Below are positions 26,271-34,504 of a stretch of 54,285 bases of DNA, piece after piece. The first letter of the stretch is position 1. Each line of letters starts with the position of its first letter. Source of the DNA: Latescibacteria bacterium UBA6620 (GTDB taxonomy: Bacteria > Latescibacterota > UBA2968); NCBI GenBank assembly GCA_002433075.1, contig DJHM01000028.1, forward strand, positions 16,619 through 70,903. The letters are read 5' to 3'. Both the position numbers and the translations under genes were made by a program. The notes beneath the pieces were generated by a model. The model did not search any database and was not told where the DNA came from. It saw only the letters and a list, made by a program, of their open reading frames with translations.

Positions 26271-26873
26271 TTGCGTGACGACAAACCAAAATGGGCGAGG
26301 CGTGTGCAGCGATACAAGATCGCTCAGCTCTACGAACAGGACGCCGCCGGCATTGTCGATGAAGAACTGATCGACGAAGTCGGATTCGCCATCCTCACGC
26401 GATGTATTTCGATCCTGACCACCAGCGCCGCACATCGTGGTCGCGTCCCCTGCCCGGTCTGCGGCAAGATCATCGATCACAAGTGGGATGAATTCGTCCA
26501 CTGTGAGGACTGCGACTGGGGGCTGCCCTGGAAAGAGTATCATAAGACTTACAAGCGAAAGCAGCTCAGTGCCGGCGGAATGCAACCGTTCCTCGAGGCG
26601 TATGTAGACGAATTCCCGAAGGCCGCGACGCCGCAGCAGAAAATGAGGCTGATCGACATTCTCATCAGCCGATACCACGGTGAATACGAGGGCGGGGGAC
26701 ATCGTCCCGGCGGTCTCAATCTGATCGGCGGTAAGAACAGAGAGGTCCGTGCATTCCTCAACGAGCTGGCCAGAGGCATCACACTTCCGGGCCGGGAACA
26801 GACCCACAGGGAATGGGTCGAGAAAGTCCGAAGAGAACGCCCCTCCCCGTGGCAGGACCCCAACGAGACGTAA
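26271..26873 (+). CDS. Hypothetical zinc-ribbon protein
   Basis: 200 aa. A four-cysteine zinc ribbon is visible near the middle: CPVCGK ... CEDCDW, spaced about 18 residues. The flanks are mostly helical and charged, with an N-terminal R-R-V-Q-R-Y-K-I-A-Q-L-Y helix. The rest matches no family I know. The TTG start is 28 bases after the PPOX stop. The C-terminal W-V-E-K-V-R-R-E-R segment is basic. Nucleic-acid binding is possible but not shown. Confidence 0.65.
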   Translation: MRDDKPKWARRVQRYKIAQLYEQDAAGIVDEELIDEVGFAILTRCISILTTSAAHRGRVPCPVCGKIIDHKWDEFVHCEDCDWGLPWKEYHKTYKRKQLSAGGMQPFLEAYVDEFPKAATPQQKMRLIDILISRYHGEYEGGGHRPGGLNLIGGKNREVRAFLNELARGITLPGREQTHREWVEKVRRERPSPWQDPNET

Positions 26874-26929
26874 GTGGCTTGTTCCGGACCGGTCTTCCCG
26901 AAGTCTGAAACCGAACCATAGAGGTGATC

Positions 26930-28000
26930 TTGGATCCCATCCGAATAGGTGTCATCGGCTGTCGTGTCGGTCGAGCCTGGGTCGCCGGGGCAAAGGCCTG
27001 TGACGACACGGTTCCGTGGGCGGTCGCGGACCTGAACGAAGAGCTTGCGCAAAGTGTCGCAGAAGAGCTCGGCGTCACCCACATCTATAAGGACTATCGC
27101 GAGCTCCTCGAGGACGATGCGGTCGATGCGGTCGGTGTAGCGACCGCACCCGACATTCGTCTGGAGATGGTGACCGAGGCCCTGCAAGCGAACAAGCACG
27201 TACTCGTCCAGAAGCCCCACGGTCGCAATGCCGAGGACGTCGAGGCCATCAACGCCGTCGCCCGGGAAACCGGAAAGACGCTCGTCTATGCCTACTTCAT
27301 GCGCCACGTGACGGAAAATCGAGAGACGCGACGGCTCATCACGGATGGAAAAATCGGAAAGCCGTATCACGCCCGGGTTCACTATCACTTCCGCGAGCGT
27401 GGCGTCGGTTTCGAACCCACTGCTGGTCGCGAGTGGCTCTACCGCCCCGGCTTCAAGGGGGGCGCACTCGGCCAACACGGCTCGCATTATCTCGATCAGG
27501 CCTGGTTCCTGATGGGATGCCCACAACCCGAGTGGGTCTTCGCCTCAGGTCACTCCGCATTTCCCACGACGCTCGATGTCGAACCCCATACCGACGACTA
27601 CGTCAGCTTCCTCGTCGGCTGTGCCGGGGGCATCACGATTCAGATGGACACCTCCTCCGTCATCCCCACTTGGTCCGACCGAGCCTGGGACCTCGGGCTG
27701 CGAATTCTTGGTACCAACGGAACGATCGAATCGGAATCCGTCTCGCTGCCCGGAGGAGAAAGGCGATCCGGAACACGACGGTTACTCGGGTCGATCTTCA
27801 CCGAAGGTGAGTTCGTCGACGAATACGTCGAACACGACCCCGGCGACTTCAACGCCGAAGTGGCGGACTTTGCCGCCGCCATCCGAGGCACGCAGCCACC
27901 TGACGTCTCCCCGGAGGATGCGCTTAGGTTCATGAAGCTCCTCGATGCCATCTACGAGAGCGCAGAGACAGGAGAGAAGGTGCGCATCGATGTCGACTGA
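26930..28000 (+). CDS. Gfo/Idh/MocA-family oxidoreductase
   Basis: 356 aa. The N-terminal Rossmann motif IRIGVIGCRVGRAW, the central VLVQKPHGRNAED (the E-K-P motif as Q-K-P), and the C-terminal sheet with the GGALGQHGSHYLDQ catalytic region are visible. It oxidises or epimerises sugar or inositol derivatives with NAD(P). GAGGTGA lies four bases before the TTG at 26930, better placed than for the GTG six bases earlier. The last codons overlap the next sulfatase start by 11 bases, so the pair should act on the same desulfated sugar (inference). Confidence 0.92.
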   Translation: MDPIRIGVIGCRVGRAWVAGAKACDDTVPWAVADLNEELAQSVAEELGVTHIYKDYRELLEDDAVDAVGVATAPDIRLEMVTEALQANKHVLVQKPHGRNAEDVEAINAVARETGKTLVYAYFMRHVTENRETRRLITDGKIGKPYHARVHYHFRERGVGFEPTAGREWLYRPGFKGGALGQHGSHYLDQAWFLMGCPQPEWVFASGHSAFPTTLDVEPHTDDYVSFLVGCAGGITIQMDTSSVIPTWSDRAWDLGLRILGTNGTIESESVSLPGGERRSGTRRLLGSIFTEGEFVDEYVEHDPGDFNAEVADFAAAIRGTQPPDVSPEDALRFMKLLDAIYESAETGEKVRIDVD

Positions 28001-29432
28001 CGGGCGACCTAACATCGTCTGGATCATGTGCGACGAGATGCGTTTCGATTCGCTCGGTCTCCTCAGCGACAGCTATGTCCGAACCCCCAACCTGGATTCC
28101 CTTGCTCGGGAAGGCGTCCTCTATCGCAACGCGTATTGCGCCTCACCCGTCTGTTCTCCGGCTCGAGCGTGCTGGTTCACGGGCCTCTACCCTCATACCA
28201 CCGGTCAGATGCGGAACTACGGACCCGGCGTGCGCGACCAACCCGGCTGCCGGATGCACGAGGATATCACGACCATCAGCGATGTCTTAAGCAACTCGGG
28301 GTATCGCTGTGGAAACGTCGGTGTCTGGCATCTCGGGAACGACGAGCACGCCCAGCACGGCTTCACGGACTGGAGCATCTATCGCTATCTGCCGAAGGAT
28401 GTGCCCGACCCGTTGTTCACTTGGTTCGAACAGGAAGGCATTTCCAACCCCTACGCGCGTGACTGGCCGCACAAGGAGCGCTACGGCACCAACTCGCTCC
28501 CCTTCGGAAAGATCGACGACGTTCGTCAGAATCGTACGACCTGGACGATCGATCGCGGGATCGAATTCCTCGACACATCCGCCGGACAGGACGATCCCTT
28601 CTTTCTTCTTTGCGGCGTCAAGGACCCTCACCCCGAAATGCTCGTGACCCAAGAGCTTCTCGATCTCTATCCCGAAGACGAAGTCCCCCTGCCCGGCAGC
28701 CGCCACGATGCTCTCGATGGAAAACCCGCCTACCACTCGCGATCGAAGTTCCGCATCCCTCCCGGATCGCTCAGTGACGACAAGTATCGACGGATGCTTC
28801 GGCACTACTATGCGCTCGTCACCCACATCGACAACGAGGTCGGCCGACTCCTCGATCGACTCGAGCAGAACGGGCAGCGAGAAAACACGATCGTCCTCTT
28901 CAACAGCGACCACGGGGAACTGTTGGGCGACCACGGCTTCGTCGAAAAATGTCTGATGTATGAGGCCTCCGTCCGCGTTCCTCAGATCCTCTCCTGGCCC
29001 GCAGGATTGCCTGCCGGCCAGAACGTCACCACGCCCGTCGGTGGCGTCGCCATGATGCCCACCCTCATCGACCTTGCAGGTATTTCGCTCCCTTCACCGA
29101 TCGACGGTCGATCCATCGCAGCTGCCCTCCAATCGGGGGACGAACCCGAGGGGGCACCGGTGTTCGCCGAGATCGCCTCGCAAGAAGCCATCTACGGAGA
29201 CAGCCGAGCCGACGAGCACCTCGCCGCACACGCGATGCTTCTCGACGAGAGCTGGAAGTACGTCTGGAACCGGCACGACATCGACGAACTCTACGATCTC
29301 TCCATCGATCCCGACGAAATGGACAACCTCGCCTACCACCCCGATCATGCCTCCCGCATCCAGACGATGCGCTCACAGATTTCCGACATTGTTCAACACA
29401 CTGGACCCGGTCTCTACCACTGGTGCACGTGA
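27990..29432 (+). CDS. Sulfatase (arylsulfatase family)
   Basis: 480 aa, full length. Metal site NIVWIMCDEMR near the N-terminus, formylglycine motif C55-S-P-A-R59, the DPH block (CGVKDPHPEM), F-N-S-D-H-G-E-L, and the C-terminal DELYDLSIDPDEMDNLA. Activity needs formylglycine maturation of C55. No signal peptide is visible, so it may act in the cytoplasm on imported sugar sulfates. It overlaps the Gfo/Idh/MocA gene, indicating an operon for sulfated sugar catabolism. Confidence 0.93.
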   Translation: MSTDGRPNIVWIMCDEMRFDSLGLLSDSYVRTPNLDSLAREGVLYRNAYCASPVCSPARACWFTGLYPHTTGQMRNYGPGVRDQPGCRMHEDITTISDVLSNSGYRCGNVGVWHLGNDEHAQHGFTDWSIYRYLPKDVPDPLFTWFEQEGISNPYARDWPHKERYGTNSLPFGKIDDVRQNRTTWTIDRGIEFLDTSAGQDDPFFLLCGVKDPHPEMLVTQELLDLYPEDEVPLPGSRHDALDGKPAYHSRSKFRIPPGSLSDDKYRRMLRHYYALVTHIDNEVGRLLDRLEQNGQRENTIVLFNSDHGELLGDHGFVEKCLMYEASVRVPQILSWPAGLPAGQNVTTPVGGVAMMPTLIDLAGISLPSPIDGRSIAAALQSGDEPEGAPVFAEIASQEAIYGDSRADEHLAAHAMLLDESWKYVWNRHDIDELYDLSIDPDEMDNLAYHPDHASRIQTMRSQISDIVQHTGPGLYHWCT

Positions 29433-29457
29433 AGCGTTGGTCAGTGAGTAGTTGGAT

Positions 29458-29489
29458 GTCATCCCGGCGGTGCTTTGAGCCGGGATCCA
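29458..29489. repeat. Palindromic intergenic repeat, CCCGGC type
   Basis: GTCATCCCGGC (29458-29468) faces GCCGGGATCCA (29479-29489), giving a CATCCCGGC-like hairpin typical of dispersed extragenic palindromes. It is one half of a double palindrome between the sulfatase and PhyH-3. Confidence 0.55.
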
Positions 29490-29514
29490 TCTTGATCTTC
29501 GCGAAAGTCAAAGT

Positions 29515-29545
29515 GGACCCCGGCCTAAAACACTACCGGGGTGAC
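29515..29545. repeat. Palindromic repeat, copy B1
   Basis: GGACCCCGG (29515-29523) and CCGGGGTGAC (29536-29545) frame a 12-base loop. About 40 bases here match 41645-41687 closely. The PhyH-3 GTG start codon lies inside the right arm. Confidence 0.65.
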
Positions 29546-30362
29546 AATCTCACCATCCAATTGGTTTAATGACTTGCTCGACATAGAACTCGTACCCGCA
29601 GACAACATACCCAGAGCCGCAGAGATCTTCTTCCGCGACGGGTTCGTCGCGCTGACCGGCGCCCTCTCCGACGACCAGCTTGCCTACGCGCAGGAGGGCG
29701 CCCGCCGGGTCGTTGCGGAGCAGATGGCGGCGATTCCGATCGAGGAGGCCAATCGGGGCTTCGCCCGCTACTCCTTCGAGTCCCAGATTCATCATCCCGA
29801 ATGGGCGCAGTTGATCGAGCTCCCCACACTCCTCCCCATCCTGGACGAGATCTGGGGCACTCAGGACTACCATTGCTCCGGTGCCGGCGGCGACTACTCC
29901 ACGCCCGGCGCGAAGATCCAGAAGCTTCATTCCGATATGCGCGACATGTTGAACGACCCGATCGGGCAGGTCAGCGCGTTCGACCTACCCAGCCCGTTCA
30001 TCGTCACGAACTTCCTGATGACCGAGTTCAAAGAGATCAATGGCGCCATCCGCTTCATTCCCGGAACGCAGCGCACACGGGTCCGACCGCCCGAACTCAA
30101 GAACGAGCCCGATCATTGGAAGCAGTCGATTGTCTGCGCGCCCGTCGGCACAACCCTCCTCAGGGATGTCCGAACGTGGCACGGTGGGACCGCCAACCGC
30201 TCGGACGAGAATCGGATTATGACCTCCGTGGGCTACTATGCGTCGTGGTTCAAGCGGCCCGGCTTCGGGCGACCGCTGCCTCTCGATTTCTATCGGAAGT
30301 TGTCTAAGCGAGGACGCAGAATGTGCCAGGACATCGTCAACTGGGAAGCGGATGGATCGTGA
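29541..30362 (+). CDS. Phytanoyl-CoA dioxygenase-family protein (PhyH-3)
   Basis: 273 aa. Iron ligands H130 and D132 (KLHSDMRD) and distal H214 (TWHGGTANRSDENR) with the following arginine are intact. The GTG start used here is part of repeat copy B1 and has no proper ribosome-binding site; a TTG at 29571 is an alternative that keeps the whole domain. The 3' end overlaps a broken methyltransferase by 11 bases. Substrate unknown. Confidence 0.9.
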   Translation: MTISPSNWFNDLLDIELVPADNIPRAAEIFFRDGFVALTGALSDDQLAYAQEGARRVVAEQMAAIPIEEANRGFARYSFESQIHHPEWAQLIELPTLLPILDEIWGTQDYHCSGAGGDYSTPGAKIQKLHSDMRDMLNDPIGQVSAFDLPSPFIVTNFLMTEFKEINGAIRFIPGTQRTRVRPPELKNEPDHWKQSIVCAPVGTTLLRDVRTWHGGTANRSDENRIMTSVGYYASWFKRPGFGRPLPLDFYRKLSKRGRRMCQDIVNWEADGS

Positions 30363-31000
30363 CCTCTGCATCCTCGACGTGGGATGTGGAACGGGCATTT
30401 ATCTCGAGGCTCAGGTAGAGTGCTTCAAGGATCGCCACATCGTCTGGTTCGGTCTGGAGCCTTCGCGGGAGATGCTCGACTATGCGATACCAAAGGTCCC
30501 GACGGCTCACTTCGGAAGAGGCACGGCGGAGCGTATGCCGTTCCGGACGGATGTTTTCGACGTTATTTACACGTCCTTTGCATTCCATCACCGACAAGCC
30601 GATGGCCCTGGACGAATTCGCCAGAACGATGAAACGCGGTGGATACCTGACGTACACCAACGTTACCCCCGCGGGAATGCCCCATTGGGTCTACTATCGT
30701 TTCTTCCCAACCGCACGGAGTAACGATCTGGACCGGTTCTGGCCAGGGGATCGAATGGAATCTGAACTGTCCAGTCGTGGATTCGAGGTTACGGTCGAAA
30801 TCGAATACCACCGCAAGGCCCGCCGTCACAGTGACCTTCTCGACGAGTTCCGAAACCGGGACGCTTCGCAGCTCTGGACAATCTCGGAAGAGGAATACCA
30901 GGCGGGACTCGCTGACGCCGTGAACGTGCTCGGTCGGAATCTCGAGGATACCTTTGATGATGAGATGGCCTTGATCACCCTCATCGCACGAAAGCGTTGA
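30352..31000 (+). pseudogene. SAM-dependent methyltransferase, truncated and frameshifted
   Basis: SAM motif I CILDVGCGTGIYLEA starts only seven residues from the first ATG, which lies within the end of PhyH-3, so the normal N-terminal helix is missing. The frame holds to TSFAFHH (about 30590), then switches by one base to PMALDEFARTMKRGGYLTYT and on to the end. All methyltransferase motifs are present across the two frames. Target unknown. Confidence 0.75.
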
Positions 31001-31007
31001 GGATTCC

Positions 31008-31613
31008 GTGCTCTTCAAAAGACTTACGTTGGACCGCATCGAAACGGGAGAAGTGACGGTTGCCTTCCAAAAGTGGCGGCGACCTTCCGTGAAGAAGGAC
31101 GGCACGCTCAAGACGCGCGTCGGCCTGCTCGGCATTGACGCCGTCGACATCGTCGATGAAAAGTCGATCACACGATCGGACGCCAGGAAGGCCGGCCACT
31201 CCGATGTCGCCGATCTGCGGAAGGATCTGGAGGGACGTGAAGGGGACGTCTACCGCGTGGCTTTTCATCGCGCCGGAGAAGACCCGCGCATCGCCCTTCG
31301 CGAAAACGAAGATCTCTCAGGCGCGGAATGGGACGACCTCGAAAAGCGTCTCGGCCGTCTGGACAAGGCCAGCAAGTCCGGTCCGTGGACGTTGGCCTAT
31401 CTCCGTCTCATCCGCGACAATGAGGCGACTCGGGCCGGTGATCTCGCCCCTCAGGTCGACCAGGAACGCGACAAGTTCAAGATCAAAGTACGGAAGCTCA
31501 AGAACCTGGGATTAACGGAGAGCCTTGGAACGGGCTACCGGTTATCGCCACGCGGGACGACAGTTCTGAACAGATTGAGTGACAGGTCAGTACCCACGGG
31601 TCACCCTGAGTGA
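31008..31613 (+). CDS. ASCH-like domain protein with C-terminal winged helix
   Basis: 201 aa. The N-terminal 100 residues (LFKRLTLDRIETGEVTVAFQ, KWRRPSVK, TRVGLLGIDAVDIV, YRVAFHRAGEDPRIALRE) resemble ASCH/PUA-like folds that bind RNA or nucleotides. The last 80 residues (WTLAYLRLIRDNEATRAGDL, FKIKVRKLKNLGLTES, YRLSPRG) look like a MarR-type winged helix. A regulatory or RNA-modification role is possible. It starts GTG seven bases after the methyltransferase remnant. Confidence 0.7.
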   Translation: MLFKRLTLDRIETGEVTVAFQKWRRPSVKKDGTLKTRVGLLGIDAVDIVDEKSITRSDARKAGHSDVADLRKDLEGREGDVYRVAFHRAGEDPRIALRENEDLSGAEWDDLEKRLGRLDKASKSGPWTLAYLRLIRDNEATRAGDLAPQVDQERDKFKIKVRKLKNLGLTESLGTGYRLSPRGTTVLNRLSDRSVPTGHPE

Positions 31614-31710
31614 CCTCATCGGAAAGTGGTTGGAGCGAAGCGACTTCGCCACAACCTATGGAGGTTGTATCGAAGGGCGACCGGGGGGCCCATTGAGACG
31701 GGAGTTAGCT

Positions 31711-32652
31711 ATGGCACAACTCACAGGCAAGGTCGCCATCGTCACGGGAGGTGCGACCGGACTCGGCGGCGGCATCGCAGACAAACTCGCGGCGGATGGC
31801 GCTCGCGTTCTGATCGTCGACATCGATGAATCGGGAGCCAATAGCCGCGCCGCCACCATTCTCGACAACGGTGGGGCCGCATCCGCGATGGTCGGGGACG
31901 TCTCCACGGAAGAAGTAGCCAAAGCAATGGTGGATCGGGTGGTCGACGAATTCGGTCGCCTCGACATCCTCGTGCAGAACGCCTACGGCGTCATCGGCCT
32001 CCAGGATGGAAGCGCCCTCGAAACAACAGTCGAGAGCTGGCACAAGGGGATGAGCCTTCTCGTGATGGCCCACTTCCTCGGCGCCAAGCATGCCGTTCCC
32101 GCGATGCAGGCGTCGGGTCCCCCGGAAGACTACGACCCCGGACCCTGGGAGGGTCACGGTCTTCGCCACGGGGATCCGCCACCACGTGAGATCGGCCGCA
32201 TCGTAAACATCTCCTCCGTGCACGGACTGCTGCAGGCCGCAGGTACGATGGTCTACGAAACGGGCAAGGCAGCCGTCAACGGTCTCACCCGACAGATGGC
32301 CATCGACTTCGGCCCGCTGGGAATCACCGTCAACGCCATCGCCCCCGGCCATATGGTCACCGAGAACCTCGAAAAGCTGTGGAAGGATGTAGCGAACGAG
32401 GAAGGGTTCCACTTGGAGGAGCTTCAGTATCCCGTCCGTCGCACGGGAACGCCTCACGACATCGGCAACGCCGTCTCCTTCCTGTGTTCGGAGGAAGCAG
32501 CCTTCATCACCGGCGTCGTGCTCCCCGTCGACGGCGGTCTCAGCATTCAGCTTCAGGAAAACATCGTCCTGGAGCTCAAGAACTACATCCAGGAGAACCC
32601 CGGCCTGAAGACCTTCTTCGACGGCGGATTCGGCACCGGCGACCGACGATAG
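31711..32652 (+). CDS. SDR-family oxidoreductase
   Basis: 313 aa. TGGATGLGGGIA cofactor site, D-I-D for NAD preference, N-I-S-S with catalytic Ser, and Y-E-T-G-K active site. It is longer than average: an insert around residues 125-165 (GPPEDYDPGPWEGHG) sits before the catalytic serine, and there is a 45-residue C-terminal tail. GGAG lies six bases before the ATG; an upstream open extension has no support. Between 31614 and 31710 only a degenerate repeat-like stretch is seen. Confidence 0.9.
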   Translation: MAQLTGKVAIVTGGATGLGGGIADKLAADGARVLIVDIDESGANSRAATILDNGGAASAMVGDVSTEEVAKAMVDRVVDEFGRLDILVQNAYGVIGLQDGSALETTVESWHKGMSLLVMAHFLGAKHAVPAMQASGPPEDYDPGPWEGHGLRHGDPPPREIGRIVNISSVHGLLQAAGTMVYETGKAAVNGLTRQMAIDFGPLGITVNAIAPGHMVTENLEKLWKDVANEEGFHLEELQYPVRRTGTPHDIGNAVSFLCSEEAAFITGVVLPVDGGLSIQLQENIVLELKNYIQENPGLKTFFDGGFGTGDRR

Positions 32653-32690
32653 CCGTAGACCTTACCGCCAGGACCGACACTTCAACGAAG

Positions 32691-32726
32691 TTTATCCTGA
32701 GCGAAGTCGAAGGGCTCAGTGTGACG
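32691..32726. repeat. Dispersed repeat, family C (CTGAGC/GCTCAG hairpin)
   Basis: CTGAGC (32697-32702) and GCTCAG (32714-32719) enclose GAAGTCGAAGG. Degenerate relatives occur at 39631-39650, 39692-39715 and 54227-54248. It fills the gap between the SDR and a broken GNAT gene. Confidence 0.55.
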
Positions 32727-32748
32727 GCGCTTTGGGGGCACAAAATCG

Positions 32749-33257
32749 ATGTCGACAGAGATCCGCATTGCCACCGAGGACCAGAAGGACTACGTCCACA
32801 ACCTCATCCCCTACTACACAGCTACGATATGTCGGAGTATATGAGCTGGGGACCGAACCGGAAGGGCCAATACGGGAGGTGTGACAAGTTCATCGAATCC
32901 TGGGGGTTACCCGGTCACGCAACCTACCTCATCTATGAATCGGATGTCGTTGCGGGGTTTGCCGGCGTCCATCCTTACCCGCTCGAGCCGGAGAGAACCG
33001 AGATCCAGAAGTTCTTCGTCCTGCGAAAGTTCAAGCGACAGGGAATCGGCCGTCGGGCAGCCAATCTGCTCTTCAATCGATATCCCGGTTCCTGGCTTGT
33101 CCGGGTCATCGACGAGAATGAGAGTGCGATTCACTTCTGGGCAAACGTGATCGACGACTACACCGGTAGCGCGTACACGCAGACGTCCGAAGAATACGTC
33201 TGCGAGCATTCGGGGACGTGGCCGATGCAGTACTTCCGTTTCGAAAGCGTAAACTGA
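32749..33257 (+). pseudogene. GNAT acetyltransferase with a frameshift
   Basis: ATG 32749 opens STEIRIATEDQKDYVHNLIP, which leaves frame at about 32818-32824. The remainder, YDMSEYMSWGPN, FAGVHPYPLEPERTEIQKFF and the acetyl-CoA loop RKFKRQGIGRRAANLLF, is in the -1 frame. One missing base would join them into a GNAT protein of about 169 aa. The 3' end abuts the M24 peptidase ATG. Confidence 0.75.
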
Positions 33258-34496
33258 ATGATCAACCAACCGCGCGCCATCGACTGTCTCCAACGCTACG
33301 AGTTGGACGCGCTCGTCGCCACATCCCCCGTCAACGTCACCTACGTTACAGGCTACTACTCCTGGCTCGCGGGACAATTCAAGGAGTATATGGTTCGCCC
33401 TGGCGGCAGTGCCGATCTGCTCCCCTCCTTTGGAGTCTTCACGGCTGCCGGCCACACCTCGCTCGCCATCGACGCCACCATGGCCTGCAACGCGATGGAT
33501 CTGGAAGTCGACCGCATTCGATTCTTCGGGGGAGGGATGCTCGACCACTCCGCACCTCCCGTGGAGCTACCCGATCGTTTGAAATCTCTGCACACGTCGA
33601 TGACGACCGAACCCTACGGGGCCTCCCCCGTGGATGCGCTTAAAGACGTGTTGTTGGACGCGAGCCTCGCTAACGGTCGCATCGGAATCGATCGCGATAC
33701 GCTGGCTTCAACGACCTTCGAAGCGATCCAGCACGCCCTGCCGGATGTCCAATGGCGAGACGCGTCGAATTTGATACGATGGATCCGGATGGTGAAGACG
33801 AAGGAAGAAATCGAACGACTGCGCCGGGCGACGCAGATCGCGGAGGAGGCGGCGCACATCGCGCTCGCCGATGCGAAGGTGGGTGGGTCACTCCTCGAGA
33901 TGAGACAACGCTTCCAGACCGAACTCGCCGCCCAGGGCGCCGAACCCGACCACTTCGCTTACTCCGCGCGCGGAATGGGAATCGCGACGGAGTCGGACTA
34001 CCGACTGGCTCCGGACGACATCCTCTACGTCGACTACGGATGCGTCTTCGGCTATTGCTGCTCCGACAGCGGCCTCACCCTCTCGATGGGTCCACCGTCG
34101 GACAGTCATCAGCGTAGTTACGATGCGCTCTACGCGTGTCTCCAGGCCGGTTCGGAAGCGATGCGACCGGGCGTGAACACCTCCGCCATTTTAGACGCGA
34201 TGTGGAGCGTACTGTGCGAACACGACATCCGGGTCTCTTTCCCGCACGGCCACGGCATCGGTCTAGAAGTTCGCGACTATCCCATCCTCGTCGGCGACAC
34301 GAGATTGCGGATCAAAGACGATTGCATAGACGAGCCCGCCGACCTGCCGCTCGAAGAGAGCATGGTCCTCAATCTCGAAGCGCCGATCTTCATCCCGGGC
34401 ACGGCCTCTCTCCATATCGAACAGACCTTCCTGGTCGAATCAGACGGCGCTGCCCTGCTTACGCCACAGGAGCGCGGTGCGCCCTTCTTACCGTAA
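33258..34496 (+). CDS. M24-family metallopeptidase (Xaa-Pro aminopeptidase/creatinase-like)
   Basis: 412 aa. An N-terminal creatinase-type domain (residues 1-165) is followed by the pita-bread catalytic domain. All five metal ligands can be placed: D-Y and D-S-G (VDYGCVFGYCCSDSG), H in HGHGIGLEV, E in LNLEAPIF and E in HIEQTF. It cleaves Xaa-Pro bonds or hydrolyses small amides such as creatine. It begins right after the GNAT remnant and is convergent with the E1 gene eight bases downstream. Confidence 0.92.
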   Translation: MINQPRAIDCLQRYELDALVATSPVNVTYVTGYYSWLAGQFKEYMVRPGGSADLLPSFGVFTAAGHTSLAIDATMACNAMDLEVDRIRFFGGGMLDHSAPPVELPDRLKSLHTSMTTEPYGASPVDALKDVLLDASLANGRIGIDRDTLASTTFEAIQHALPDVQWRDASNLIRWIRMVKTKEEIERLRRATQIAEEAAHIALADAKVGGSLLEMRQRFQTELAAQGAEPDHFAYSARGMGIATESDYRLAPDDILYVDYGCVFGYCCSDSGLTLSMGPPSDSHQRSYDALYACLQAGSEAMRPGVNTSAILDAMWSVLCEHDIRVSFPHGHGIGLEVRDYPILVGDTRLRIKDDCIDEPADLPLEESMVLNLEAPIFIPGTASLHIEQTFLVESDGAALLTPQERGAPFLP

Positions 34497-34504
34497 GCGC
34501 TCAC

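Noticed and set aside
31008..31613. Antitoxin or defence gene because of the ASCH plus winged-helix architecture
   Set aside because: No toxin-like partner or defence gene neighbours; evidence supports only the domain call.
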